From positions 372,001 through 436,000 of the forward strand of contig JAXGXG010000002.1 of the NCBI GenBank assembly GCA_040772845.1: a stretch of 64,000 bases of DNA. Reading direction: 5' to 3'. Origin of the DNA: PWXP01 sp040772845. GTDB lineage: Bacteria; Planctomycetota; Planctomycetia; Pirellulales; Thermoguttaceae. Under the pieces are notes generated by a model, which was not told the origin of the DNA, did not search any database, and saw only the letters and a list, made by a program, of their open reading frames with translations. Numbering within the stretch: the stretch's first letter is position 1; each line of letters begins with the position of its first letter. Positions 52,128 to 61,060 of this stretch are shown one piece after another. A program made the position numbers and the translations under genes.

Positions 52128-53624
52128 ATGCACATTCTCGATTGGATTGTTCTGGGCGTCTATGCAATTGGAATGCTGGCCGTCGGATGGTATTACTCGC
52201 GGCGTACGGCAACTACGGCCGATTTTCTGCTGGGCGGACGCAACATGTCGCCGTGGATGGTTGGATTGTCGCTTTTCGCTACGCTGCTAAGCACGCTCAC
52301 CTATCTTGCGATTCCAGGCGAAATGATCATGTATGGGCCCATGGTCTTGTCCCAACTTGTCGCAATTCCCTTTGTCGGGCTCGTAGTCGGCTGGCTGCTC
52401 ATCCCACTCATTGTACGGCAGCCCGTGACAAGTGCGTACGAGATCCTTGAGATGCGCTTCGGTTTGGGCGTTCGCATGATGGGGTCGTGTTTCTTCGTGG
52501 CATTGCGGCTGTTCTGGATGTCGCTGGTGATCTTTGCGACCGCCAATGCTATCCTTGTGCCTGTGTTGGGACTGCGGCCTGAGATGGCCCCCTGGGTGTG
52601 CGCCGTATTGGGGCTGGTGACCATTGCGTATACGTCCATGGGGGGTTTGCGGGCCGTGGTACTGACGGATGTGGTTCAGGTGTTCATCTTGTTCGGCGGT
52701 GCGGCGTTGGTACTCATTCTGATCGCCAACGAAATGGGCGGTATCGGCGCGTGGTGGCCGCGCGAGTGGCCTTCGCACTGGCAGCGCCCCGTTGTCTGGA
52801 TTGAGCCCGAGGTGCGTTTCACGTTCGTTGGCGGTTTTCTATCGTATTTTGCATGGAATGTCTGCACCGCCGGATCGGACCAGATGGCGGTACAGCGTTA
52901 TCTGGCCACACGCGACGCCCGCGCGGCACGACGCATGTATAACATCTCACTCCTCTCGAACCTGATCCTGATGCCATTTCTCGCCATTGTCGGCTTGGCG
53001 CTGATGGCTTACTTCGTCGCACGGCCCGAATTGTTGCCCGAAGGCAGTACGGTCGTCGAGAAGAGCGACCAACTCCTCCCCGTGTTTATCGTCCGCGGGT
53101 TGCCGATGGGCGTCAGCGGACTGGTCATCGCCGCCTTGTTGGCGGCGGCCATGTCGAGTCTGTCGTCCGGCTTGAACTCGATTTGCTCCGTTGTCATTTC
53201 CGACTTTATCGACCGGTTTCGCAAGCACAGGGACACCGAAGCCGATCATGTCCGCCTGGCAAAAGGCATTTCCGTAGCGATCGGCCTGGTTGTCGTATTG
53301 CTCAGCTCGTTGTTCGGGTACCTCGAGGGCAATCTGCTGGAACTGTGTCACAAGGTCGCAAACCTGTTGACCGTACCGTTGTTCATGATGTTCTTCATGG
53401 CTTTGTTTATCCGATGGGCGACGGCGCCGGGCACCTACGCCGCAACGGGGGTGAGTCTGGCGGTTGTCACAACAATCGCATACCAGAAGGAGTTCAATTT
53501 GCAGTTCATGGAGAAACTGGGGCTCAGTTTTGTGTGGATGATGCCTGCCGCGTTCCTGTGCGGCGCCATTGCCGGTATGTTGGTTAGTCTGATTCCCGCA
53601 CGCCGCCGGCCTATGCTTGTGTGA
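52128..53624 (+). CDS. Sodium:solute symporter (SSS family)
   Basis: A 498-residue transporter starting at ATG 52128 (MHILDWIVLGVYAIGMLAVG). The SSS loop TADFLLGGRNMSPWMVGLS, the sodium-site region LSLFATLLSTLTYLAIPGE, TSMGGLRAVVLTDVVQVFI and SSLSSGLNSICSVVISDF are present; about 13 helices can be counted. It belongs to the same family as 16923-18614 but is clearly a different lineage. Substrate unknown. Divergence from the amidohydrolase-aminotransferase fusion suggests it may carry an amide or amino compound handled by that enzyme. Confidence 0.9.
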   Translation: MHILDWIVLGVYAIGMLAVGWYYSRRTATTADFLLGGRNMSPWMVGLSLFATLLSTLTYLAIPGEMIMYGPMVLSQLVAIPFVGLVVGWLLIPLIVRQPVTSAYEILEMRFGLGVRMMGSCFFVALRLFWMSLVIFATANAILVPVLGLRPEMAPWVCAVLGLVTIAYTSMGGLRAVVLTDVVQVFILFGGAALVLILIANEMGGIGAWWPREWPSHWQRPVVWIEPEVRFTFVGGFLSYFAWNVCTAGSDQMAVQRYLATRDARAARRMYNISLLSNLILMPFLAIVGLALMAYFVARPELLPEGSTVVEKSDQLLPVFIVRGLPMGVSGLVIAALLAAAMSSLSSGLNSICSVVISDFIDRFRKHRDTEADHVRLAKGISVAIGLVVVLLSSLFGYLEGNLLELCHKVANLLTVPLFMMFFMALFIRWATAPGTYAATGVSLAVVTTIAYQKEFNLQFMEKLGLSFVWMMPAAFLCGAIAGMLVSLIPARRRPMLV

Positions 53625-53749
53625 TTCGAAAACGCAATGAAAGCGTGGATAATCCCGACGAATCCAGATGATTCACGCCTCTTCGGCCCCACCGGGCTTG
53701 TTCCAGCCGCCTTCATGGCGCCGCCGGTCCGGCGCGATTGTTCTCCGCC

Positions 53750-53862
53750 GATTGTAGCGGTGCGGCGCAAGCCGCCCGGTGTCTGATTGTAGGTGCGGCG
53801 CAAGCCCCGTGTCGGCTCGTGCGATTGCACGACACCGGAGGGCTTGCGCCCTGCCGCTTGCG
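53750..53862. repeat. GC-rich tandem repeat, left of the four-gene operon
   Basis: Two imperfect units of about 35 bases (gattgtag.ggtgcggcgcaagcc) begin at 53750 and 53785, followed by further inverted pieces such as ggcttgcgccctgccg. In reverse complement they match the repeat at 57301-57391. The interval 53625-53749 has no recognisable gene or terminator. Confidence 0.6.
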
Positions 53863-53879
53863 TGCCGCCGCTCCACGGC

Positions 53880-54659
53880 CTACTTCGCCGTATAACCTCC
53901 ATCGACGGGGATGTTTGCGCCGGTGACGTAGGCCGAGGCGTCGGAGGCGAGAAAGACGATAGTGCCCATCAGGTCGGTGTCGTTCGCCATACGACCAAGG
54001 CAAGTCCGTTCGCTGTAGTGACGCACGAACGGTTCGGGGTGACTGGCTGATTGCAGCCCGCCCGGATGCACGCAGTTCACCCGAATCCCACGTGGGCCGT
54101 AATAGCTGGCAAGGAATCGCGTCAGGTTGGCCATGCCACCCTTGTGGAAGAAGTAGTCGGGATACCAGCCGTGCATCTCCGTGCCCGTATAGTTCAATGG
54201 CTCCACGCCGACCAGGCCCATCATGGACCCGATATTGATGATTGATCCGCCGTCGGCCATCACCTCGCCGAATGAACGGGTTACGACAATCAAGCCGGTT
54301 CCGTTCACATGCATGCTCTCGTCGATGTCGGCGACGCTGCTGAAAACGCCATCGCGGGCCGGCCGGGCTACGGCATTGTTCACCAGGATATGAATTGCGC
54401 CAGATTGCTCGACAATTGCATCGCGGGCGGCCAAGACTGATGCTTCGTCGGCTTGATCGAGCTTCAGTGTCCGCACATCGTGCCCTTCATTACGATATTC
54501 AGCAGCCAACTGCTCCAGCGCCGGCAAGTTACGAGAAGCCGTATACGTTATTGCTCCTGCCTCGGCCAGTGCCCGAACGATCTGCCGGCCATACAGTCCG
54601 GCTCCGCCCGTGACCACGGCAACTTTGTCTTTCAGCGAAAACCGGTCGAGCGTTTTCAT
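53880..54659 (-). CDS. SDR family oxidoreductase
   Basis: A 259-residue short-chain dehydrogenase; ATG 54659 has 'ggagtg' upstream. The cofactor motif is TGGAGLYG, NNAVARPARDG is in place of NNAG, and the active site is SMMGLVG...YFFHK (Tyr-x3-Lys). The C-terminus is GANIPVDGGYTAK. It is last in the operon 57247-53880 and probably oxidises a sugar-acid or keto-acid intermediate (inference from the aldolase next to it). Its paralogue is the SDR at 55509. Confidence 0.87.
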   Translation of the reverse strand: MKTLDRFSLKDKVAVVTGGAGLYGRQIVRALAEAGAITYTASRNLPALEQLAAEYRNEGHDVRTLKLDQADEASVLAARDAIVEQSGAIHILVNNAVARPARDGVFSSVADIDESMHVNGTGLIVVTRSFGEVMADGGSIINIGSMMGLVGVEPLNYTGTEMHGWYPDYFFHKGGMANLTRFLASYYGPRGIRVNCVHPGGLQSASHPEPFVRHYSERTCLGRMANDTDLMGTIVFLASDASAYVTGANIPVDGGYTAK

Positions 54660-54703
54660 GCTTTCACTCCATGGTTGTTGACGCCAACACGACGGATCAC
54701 GCT

Positions 54704-55492
54704 TCACTTTGGAGAATCATGTTTGCTGAAATCAGCCAGCACGGACCGGCAGTACTGGGAGAGCCCCACAACATCGGCGCCCATGGATAGAAACCGGTAT
54801 CCCATGTCGATCAGACCGCCGAGTGTGTCGGGCGTAGCCACGGTGCCTGCGAACTTTCCATGCGCAATTGCAGCGGCGACAATCTGCTCGCGAGCCGCGG
54901 TGAGTTGCGGATGCTTCCAATCGCCCGGCGCCCCGATACCCTGGCTGAAATCGGCCGGTCCGAAGAACAGCATATCAATTCCCGGCAAGGCCGCAATCGC
55001 GTCCAGATCCGCCAGGGGCTCGGGATCCTCGATCTGCACCGCGACGAAACGCTGGTCGTTGGCCTGCTGCAAATAGGCTGCAAAGTCGATTGCACAATAC
55101 GCGCCGTCTGCGTTGCCTCCATCGACCGGGCGCCGACCGACAGGGTGGAAACGGGTCATCCGTACGACTGCCTGCGCATCGGCCATACTCATCAAGTGCG
55201 GCACCATGATGCCGGCGGCATCCATTTCCAGAGGACGCACGTGGTCGCTGTAGCTTCCTCGGGCAACACGAACCATGACATCGACATTGCATGTCTTGCT
55301 TGCCCAAACGCATTGCTCGATGGTCGACCAGTCGGTTGGGACGTGTTCCATGTCGAGCCAAAGGCAATCGAATCCGGCCAGGGCCGCAATTTCGGCAACC
55401 CGCGCATCGGCAAGATTCAGTTTGAAGCAGTTCACTACCTCTCCCGCCCGCAGCTTCTGAAGCACGCGGCTCGGACGCATCGAAAGACTCAT
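54704..55492 (-). CDS. HpcH/HpaI-family aldolase
   Basis: A 262-residue class II (metal-dependent) TIM-barrel aldolase. ATG 55492 follows 'ttggagac'. The motifs FDCLWLDMEHVPTDW, VRVARGSYSD, AAGIMVPHLMS and VQIEDPEPLADLDAIAALPG contain the metal ligands (Glu, Asp) and the base His of the 2-keto-3-deoxy sugar-acid aldolases. It would split a 2-keto-3-deoxy acid into pyruvate and an aldehyde. It sits between two SDRs in the operon. Confidence 0.88.
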   Translation of the reverse strand: MSLSMRPSRVLQKLRAGEVVNCFKLNLADARVAEIAALAGFDCLWLDMEHVPTDWSTIEQCVWASKTCNVDVMVRVARGSYSDHVRPLEMDAAGIMVPHLMSMADAQAVVRMTRFHPVGRRPVDGGNADGAYCAIDFAAYLQQANDQRFVAVQIEDPEPLADLDAIAALPGIDMLFFGPADFSQGIGAPGDWKHPQLTAAREQIVAAAIAHGKFAGTVATPDTLGGLIDMGYRFLSMGADVVGLSQYCRSVLADFSKHDSPK

Positions 55493-55508
55493 TCTGTCTC
55501 CAATTTGA

Positions 55509-56282
55509 TTACCATGCGGTCCAGCCGCCATCGACCGCGATTGTTGTTCCACTGAGATACGAAGAAGCGTCGGAAGCCAGGAATGCGATCACACCGGCAA
55601 TCTCTTCCGGCCTGCCGACCCGGCCCAACGGCACCCGCTCCGCCAGTCGCGCGACGAAATCCGGATGATCCTGCTGAATAGCCGTGTTGGGAAGCGGGCC
55701 CGGCGCAATCGCATTAACCCGGATGCCACTCGCTCCCCAGTATACGCTCAGGTACTTGGCCATTTGAATGACCGCCGCCTTGCCCACACCGTATTCCAGT
55801 GGGTTGGGCTTCATGGGAGCATGATAAACGCGAGGATCGGGCGCTACCAGCCCGTACATCGAGGCGAACAAGATGATGCTGCCCCCCGATGGCATGGCCC
55901 GGGCTGCCTCCCTGGCCAATAGGAACGTGCCGGTCAGGTTTACCCGGTTGGCCCGGTCGAACTCCTCTGCAGTGAGTTCATCGACGGTCTTGCCTGCGGC
56001 GGCAAAAGTTGCGTTGACCAGCACATCGAGTCGCCCGAATGTTTCGGTCGCGCTTGCGACCGCGGAGCGGATGGAAGCTTCGTCGCCGACATCCAGGTGA
56101 ATCGCGGCAGCCTTTGCGCCATCGGATTGCAACTGAACCGCGAGGGCCTCGGCACGGTCGCTGGCAATATCTGCGACCATGACCGACGCACCCTGTCCGG
56201 CCAGCCCTTTGCACATTGCCTGCCCCAGATAGCCGGCGCCCCCGGCTACCAAGACGACCTTTCCGGTCAAATCGAAGAGCAT
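55509..56282 (-). CDS. SDR family oxidoreductase
   Basis: A 257-residue short-chain dehydrogenase. ATG 56282 has 'ggaggttgg' upstream and overlaps the end of the Gfo/Idh/MocA gene by 16 bases; the much longer frame to 56600 is rejected. AGGAGYLG binds the cofactor, LVNATFAAAG takes the place of NNAG, and LFASMYGLV with YGVGKAAV gives Ser and Tyr-x3-Lys. The C-terminus GTTIAVDGGWTAW is very close to that of the neighbouring SDR, so the pair probably arose by duplication and acts on successive steps. Confidence 0.88.
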   Translation of the reverse strand: MLFDLTGKVVLVAGGAGYLGQAMCKGLAGQGASVMVADIASDRAEALAVQLQSDGAKAAAIHLDVGDEASIRSAVASATETFGRLDVLVNATFAAAGKTVDELTAEEFDRANRVNLTGTFLLAREAARAMPSGGSIILFASMYGLVAPDPRVYHAPMKPNPLEYGVGKAAVIQMAKYLSVYWGASGIRVNAIAPGPLPNTAIQQDHPDFVARLAERVPLGRVGRPEEIAGVIAFLASDASSYLSGTTIAVDGGWTAW

Positions 56283-57247
56283 TCGTCGCCAACCTCCTCC
56301 AGCAGGATTTCTCGGCCATCTTCTTCCCGACTGCACAGTCCGGCGATGACCAACTTCATCAGTTCCACAGTTTGATCGAAGGGGAACGGGCGCACCCCGG
56401 TGCGCAGATATTCGATAAACCCCTCCAATTGCGCCTTGAACGCGTAGAACGAATCGGTGAATCGGACTTGCACGCTGCCAGCCGTACCGCAGAGCTGCAG
56501 GAGGCCGAATGCGCCGTACATGTCGTCTACGGCGACGACAACGGCACTCGCGCCTCGGCAATGCGACAAATAGACGATATTGCGATCTTTTGTACCGCAA
56601 TGCCGTACTGTTTGGAAGCCGGGGCCCAAGATTGGGTAAATAGCCTCCAGGGCGTGGATGCCGTACCGCTCCCAGCTTTTCGGCGTGGTGATGCTTGCGA
56701 AACGGAGCTCGCCAAGTTCACGCGTCGAAAGCCGGTACGGAAGGAACTCCTTGGCATAACGCATGCAGCTTGAACTCATCAGCGACTTGCCGGCCGCCTC
56801 CCATTCTTGGAACACACGCAGGTCGGCGGCGTTGTCCACCATCGGCTTGTCGACGAACACCGGCAGACCGGCCTCAATGAACGGGCGCGCGCGCTCGACG
56901 TGCTCCGCGCCGATGTCCGTTGCAATAATCACCGCATCGACGTGGCCGATGACTTCGGTCGGACGCTCGACGACGTTGGGGATCAGCGAGCACCTCGCGA
57001 CGTGTTCGGATGTGAACCCGCCATCTCCCGTGCAGCACACGTGGGTTACCTTGGCGCCGGGAATGGTCAGCCCATCGGCCGGCTGCTTGTTCAGGTAGTC
57101 CGGGATGCCCGGGAATGGGCATTCGCGAGTCATCAACTCGCGGTCGTAGCCGTTGAAGATCGCGCTCCACGAATATGGATGCCCATTGCCCGAGGTACAC
57201 CCGAGCATGGCCAGCCGGATGGGATCGGAAGCTATTGGCAAAGCCAT
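56267..57247 (-). CDS. Gfo/Idh/MocA family oxidoreductase, first gene of operon
   Basis: A 326-residue oxidoreductase; I choose ATG 57247 because 'gggag' lies 7 bases before it, though ATG 57259 is in frame. The nucleotide-binding motif is modified (LAMLGCTSGNGHPYSW) and the EKP motif reads FVDKPMVDN with the Lys kept. SWERYGIHALEAIYPILGPG carries the active-site His. Such divergent members act on sugars or inositols. It overlaps the next SDR by 16 bases, so translation is coupled. No clear promoter was found upstream. Confidence 0.85.
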   Translation of the reverse strand: MALPIASDPIRLAMLGCTSGNGHPYSWSAIFNGYDRELMTRECPFPGIPDYLNKQPADGLTIPGAKVTHVCCTGDGGFTSEHVARCSLIPNVVERPTEVIGHVDAVIIATDIGAEHVERARPFIEAGLPVFVDKPMVDNAADLRVFQEWEAAGKSLMSSSCMRYAKEFLPYRLSTRELGELRFASITTPKSWERYGIHALEAIYPILGPGFQTVRHCGTKDRNIVYLSHCRGASAVVVAVDDMYGAFGLLQLCGTAGSVQVRFTDSFYAFKAQLEGFIEYLRTGVRPFPFDQTVELMKLVIAGLCSREEDGREILLEEVGDECSSI

Positions 57248-57300
57248 TGGTTCTCCCACGATTGACAGTGCATGGTTTCATATCTTACTTCTAGCGGCAC

Positions 57301-57391
57301 GGCGCGAGCCGTCCGGTATTACAGTCGGACACCGGGCGGCTCGCGCCGCTCCGGTACTACGGTCGGCAAACCGGGCGGCTCGCGCCGCTCC
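57301..57391. repeat. GC-rich tandem repeat, right of the four-gene operon
   Basis: Two tandem units, 57315-57352 (38 bases) and 57353-57391 (39 bases), share ggta.tac.gtcgg and ccgggcggctcgcgccgct. A reversed half unit ggcgcgagcc precedes them. The same sequence lies in inverted orientation at 53750-53862. Confidence 0.7.
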
Positions 57392-57445
57392 GCTAACAAA
57401 ACGCCCCCAAAGCAATCGCCATTGGGCTTTGGCTGGCCGGGAAGC

Positions 57446-57469
57446 ACCGCCTAAAGGCGGGACTCCAAC
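57446..57469. repeat. Half copy of the palindromic element
   Basis: accgcctaaaggcgg followed by gactccaac, identical in its core to the right side of 22122-22177. The left arm is missing. The core is itself a short palindrome. Confidence 0.5.
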
Positions 57470-57486
57470 TCGCAAGCAACGGGTTC

Positions 57487-58662
57487 TCAGTCTTCCAGCG
57501 ACCACTTCGCCTGCCGCAGTACGGCCTTGGGCGCGCCCGCCATGGCCTCGTACCAGACGGTCACCAGCGAACCGTCGTCAAGCTGTACGGTGGACGGATA
57601 GCCGAGATCGCCGCCGGGGCCATCGCTAGAGATAGTAATCGGTTCGGACCAGGTTCTGCCATGATCTTCGCTGATTCTCGCCTGGTTGCCGAAGGGTTTT
57701 CGGCGGTATCCGTAGGTCATCAGCAGACGGTCGTCGCGGAGTCGCAGCAGGTGCGATGGCAGCCCCCATACACCTATCGCGTGCGGGACCGACCACGTCT
57801 TGCCGCCGTCGTCCGATTCGGACTGGAGCGTCTCTCCGGAGTCTGTCTTGTTGTGATTGCGAATCTGGGCAATGATCCGGCCGTCAGCGGCCTCAACGGC
57901 GTGAAGCTCGTGGTAGGCACTATGTTTATCGCCTTCGCGAGTCGGAATGCTGGCGAGCCAGTTCCAGGTAAGCCCATCGTCTTTCGACTCGCAGACTCCG
58001 ACGCGCTGTTCGCCGTGCCACAGGTCCTTGCCGGCATAGAGCAGGCGGCCGTCCGAGAGCTGCGTCGGTCCGTGGGGACTGCTGACCAGACAGGGATAGC
58101 GTCCGGAGAAGGTCGCGCCGCCGTCGGTGGACCGGATCATCCACTCGCTCAAGGCCGCCTGGCGCTCCTCGGCATTCACTCGCCGGTGGGCCGCCTGCCA
58201 GCGAGCCAGCCGCTCGGGCGGCCAAGCTCCCGGCTGACCGGGTTCAATTTTCTCGGCGCGTTCAAGCTGCGGCACATAGGCCAGCGAGGTAAACGTGGTG
58301 ACGAGAATCGAGCCCTTGGCCGTTTCCAGCACGCCGGCGTCGCGATCGTCAATAGGACCATCCATGACGATTTGCGGCCAGGTCCACGACTGGCCCCCGT
58401 CGTGCGATCGCATCAGTTCCACGCGGCCGAATGGGCATACGTGGCTTTCCCGTCCGCCGGAGTACACCAGCAGCAGGTCGCCGTTGCTTCGACGCGCGAC
58501 CGTCGGCCAGCCGTGGTAAAGGTCCGACTTGTGGCTGATGATTTTAACGTCGTGAATCTTCGCGGCGGGCGCGCCGAAAGCCTTTTGGTGCAATCCCACC
58601 ACCGAGCAGGCTACTGCGGCGCCGCCGGCGCGCAACATTTCTCGACGATTGATCTGGAACAT
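57487..58662 (-). CDS. Sialidase-like BNR protein with Tat-type signal
   Basis: A 391-residue exported protein; ATG 58662 follows 'agaaaggac' and starts MFQINRREMLRAGGAAVACS, a Tat-like signal. Asp boxes: SHDGGQSW, STDGGATF, SKDDGLTW, SDDGGKTW and SEDHGRTW. The end GGDLGYPSTVQLDDGSLVTVWY is shared with the propeller at 61061. The N-terminal YHGWPTVARRSNGDLLLVYSGG resembles the Arg-containing first blade of BNR_2 proteins. Enzyme activity is not certain. It is the last gene of the run 63923-57487. Confidence 0.83.
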   Translation of the reverse strand: MFQINRREMLRAGGAAVACSVVGLHQKAFGAPAAKIHDVKIISHKSDLYHGWPTVARRSNGDLLLVYSGGRESHVCPFGRVELMRSHDGGQSWTWPQIVMDGPIDDRDAGVLETAKGSILVTTFTSLAYVPQLERAEKIEPGQPGAWPPERLARWQAAHRRVNAEERQAALSEWMIRSTDGGATFSGRYPCLVSSPHGPTQLSDGRLLYAGKDLWHGEQRVGVCESKDDGLTWNWLASIPTREGDKHSAYHELHAVEAADGRIIAQIRNHNKTDSGETLQSESDDGGKTWSVPHAIGVWGLPSHLLRLRDDRLLMTYGYRRKPFGNQARISEDHGRTWSEPITISSDGPGGDLGYPSTVQLDDGSLVTVWYEAMAGAPKAVLRQAKWSLED

Positions 58663-58751
58663 GAATGTGGGTCCTTTCTGATGTCGGTACTGTAACGTTT
58701 CGATGTGTGCCGTCACGGCATCCTCTTCCACTCAATCTGCAGGTGTTGTGC

Positions 58752-59423
58752 CTATGGGTTTGGCCATTCGCCCTCCTCTCGCCATGAATCATCGCTTTGC
58801 GCGCCCCAAAGGTCGGTTTGAGGCAGCAGCAGTTCAGGCAGGTTGCCCGGGGCTATCGCGGCAGGCAAGGGGTAGTGCCGGGCCGGAACGCCCCGGGCGA
58901 GCATCCCGGGCGGTACGTCCCTATTGACCAGCGCGCCGGCCGCAACGAACGCGCCGCGGCCGATTCGCACGCCGGGGCAAATTGTTACGCCGCCGCCGAT
59001 GGTGACGTGATCCTCGATCCGGGCGCCCGCGACCGGCGCCGCCCGGCGCATCGGATGCCGGTCGTTCAGGAAAACCGTCCCCGGCCCGATGAACACCATG
59101 TCGCCGATCTCGGTCGTGCTGGGGATGTAGACGTGCGCCATGATCTTCACCCCGCCGCCAATGCGAATGCGTCCCTCGAGCGTGCACTTGTGGTGGATCA
59201 CCACGCGGTCGCCTGCGGTCACTTCCGCGCGAATGAGGACTTGGTGCCCGCACGAGAACCGCTTACCGATGGTCGTGTTGGCGTAGATAATCGTTCCCGA
59301 GCGAATCACGGCATGGTCGCCGATGCGCGTCGGACGTGAAGCGCCCGGGTAGCGGTATCCCAGGATGACGCCCGGGTCGATCTGCGCATGCTGGCCAAGT
59401 TCACAGTAGGCGTCAGGCATCAT
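58752..59423 (-). CDS. Left-handed beta-helix acyl/acetyltransferase
   Basis: A 223-residue hexapeptide-repeat protein; ATG 59423 overlaps the stop of the ceramidase-like gene (ATGA), so it is translationally coupled. Repeats such as IGDHAVIRSGTIIYANTTIG, IGGGVKIMAHVYI and IGGGVTICPGVRIGRGAFV build the left-handed helix, and AHVYIPSTTEIGDM is near the acceptor site. Relatives acetylate sugar nucleotides or antibiotics. Its tight coupling to a predicted secreted amidase-like protein is odd, since it has no signal peptide. Confidence 0.85.
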   Translation of the reverse strand: MMPDAYCELGQHAQIDPGVILGYRYPGASRPTRIGDHAVIRSGTIIYANTTIGKRFSCGHQVLIRAEVTAGDRVVIHHKCTLEGRIRIGGGVKIMAHVYIPSTTEIGDMVFIGPGTVFLNDRHPMRRAAPVAGARIEDHVTIGGGVTICPGVRIGRGAFVAAGALVNRDVPPGMLARGVPARHYPLPAAIAPGNLPELLLPQTDLWGAQSDDSWREEGEWPNP

Positions 59424-61000
59424 GCATCTTCCCCCGCAAATTGCTGAAACACCTTTGTAGCTCGCTCTGCCAGTACGTCGCCCGCCGGCTTCTTGTACTG
59501 GGGACGGAACTTCGTATAGCGGTAGAACGCGCTCATGTACTCGCGATCGCCCGTATTGGGGCCATCGGTCAGGTAGCCGTACCGGTTATTCGTATAGCCG
59601 CATGGAATGGCCAGCGGCAGCGGCGAGCGGGCGCGAATCTGTCGGCCGATGCCCTGGAACGGTTCGAACGGCATGCCGACAATACCCACGTCGCCGATGC
59701 GAATGACGTAAAGCTCCACGTCCAATGTCGTGGGTACGTCACCCGCCCTGCCCCGCTCGCGCAGGCCGAGGGCCCAGCGACTCCAGGGAAGAATGGCCTC
59801 AACCAGCTTGCCTCGGTAGGAAGGCGTCAGCTCCGTCGGGAAATTGAGCCCGACGCAGTGCAGCGTGTCCTTGTCGCCTGCCGCCCCACGCCGGATGAAG
59901 CCCTCCATCTCGGCAATTTCGGCCCGGAGCACTTCGGCCGGCGGGAGGTCGGCCAGCGGTACGCCGACCTTTTCCACGGAATAATCGAAACCATCGCGCT
60001 CGGATGGCTTGAGACTCTCAATCGCCTTGATGTAGCTCTCGGCCAGCATGCACCCGAAACGAATCGAATCGTCCACGCCGCCACGGAACATGCCCTTTGA
60101 GTTCACGTCGGCCGCGCAACCCTGCAGGAAGGCAACGGGCGCCCCGCCCGACGGATCGAGGTGCTTCGCCACCCGATCGCAAGCCACGCGAGGCCATTCG
60201 CCGAAGACGACCGGCCGCTCCGGGTGATAGCAGGTGACCGGATGGCCGGTGAACTGGGCCAGGGCCGCCACTGGCTTGCCTTGTTCGTTCTTGAAGACGA
60301 CGATGGGCGCCTGCCGGTCGATGTCGCCGTTGAAATCGACGCCGACCAGGTCGCGGTCTTCTTCGCGCATCAGGTAGGTGGAGCCGTCCGCTCGCCGCCC
60401 CTTGCGGTTGTACGTCAAGCGTCCCTCGCTCCCTTCGGCCCACCACGTGGTTACCGGCTGGAGCCGTTGCTGCACGCATCGGGCCTGCTCGCGGCATTTC
60501 TGAAGCAGTTGCCGCCCGACGGGCGTCCAGTCAGGCTCTGACATGTCGGCCACCGGAAGGTACGTTTCCACCGTACTGGTCGTCAGGGCCATGTCGCTAT
60601 GGTTGTGCGAGCTGAACAGAAGCACGTTTGGCGCCGGCAGTTCCAGTTCGGCGGCCACCGCCTTCCGCAAGGCGGCGCTCACGTCGGCCGAGAGCATCGG
60701 GTTGAAGTCGGCGGTGACCATGCACAGCCGTTTGACGCCGTCATCGAGTAAGGTAACGGCGCCTTTGAGCGGGCCGGCCACCTTGCGCACCGTGGCGTCG
60801 GTGAAGCGACCCGTGTAGGGAGTCGAGCCGCCCTCTTTCACGTGGACCGCAAACTCCAACGACGCAGCACGCAGCCGGGGCGACTTCTTTGCGGCATCGC
60901 CGGGCACGCGGTCCGCGAGTGCAAGATTCGCAATACACGCCCCGGCAGCCGCGGCCCCGGCCGATTGCATCGCCTCGCGCCGATTCGGTCGTTTTGTCAT
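59420..61000 (-). CDS. Neutral ceramidase-like protein with Tat signal
   Basis: A 526-residue exported protein. ATG 61000 follows 'gaaggagga' and begins MTKRPNRREAMQSAGAAAAG, a Tat-type signal. The family core shows VTADFNPMLSADV, VLLFSSHNHSDMALTT (His-x-His as zinc motif, with SHNHSD instead of SHTHSG), FTGHPVTCYHP and FLQGCAADVNSKGM. The Thr to Asn change and the loss of Gly after Ser mark it as a divergent member. Substrate unknown. It lies between two sialidase-like genes, which suggests joint action on one glycoconjugate. Confidence 0.82.
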   Translation of the reverse strand: MTKRPNRREAMQSAGAAAAGACIANLALADRVPGDAAKKSPRLRAASLEFAVHVKEGGSTPYTGRFTDATVRKVAGPLKGAVTLLDDGVKRLCMVTADFNPMLSADVSAALRKAVAAELELPAPNVLLFSSHNHSDMALTTSTVETYLPVADMSEPDWTPVGRQLLQKCREQARCVQQRLQPVTTWWAEGSEGRLTYNRKGRRADGSTYLMREEDRDLVGVDFNGDIDRQAPIVVFKNEQGKPVAALAQFTGHPVTCYHPERPVVFGEWPRVACDRVAKHLDPSGGAPVAFLQGCAADVNSKGMFRGGVDDSIRFGCMLAESYIKAIESLKPSERDGFDYSVEKVGVPLADLPPAEVLRAEIAEMEGFIRRGAAGDKDTLHCVGLNFPTELTPSYRGKLVEAILPWSRWALGLRERGRAGDVPTTLDVELYVIRIGDVGIVGMPFEPFQGIGRQIRARSPLPLAIPCGYTNNRYGYLTDGPNTGDREYMSAFYRYTKFRPQYKKPAGDVLAERATKVFQQFAGEDA

Positions 61001-61060
61001 GGTGGATGTCCTCCTTCAGTTGAACTGAGCCTTGGCCTGGTAGATGCTTGACTTGCCCGC

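Noticed and set aside
57301..57391. CRISPR array
   Set aside because: Only two contiguous units without spacers; they are tandem GC-rich repeats.
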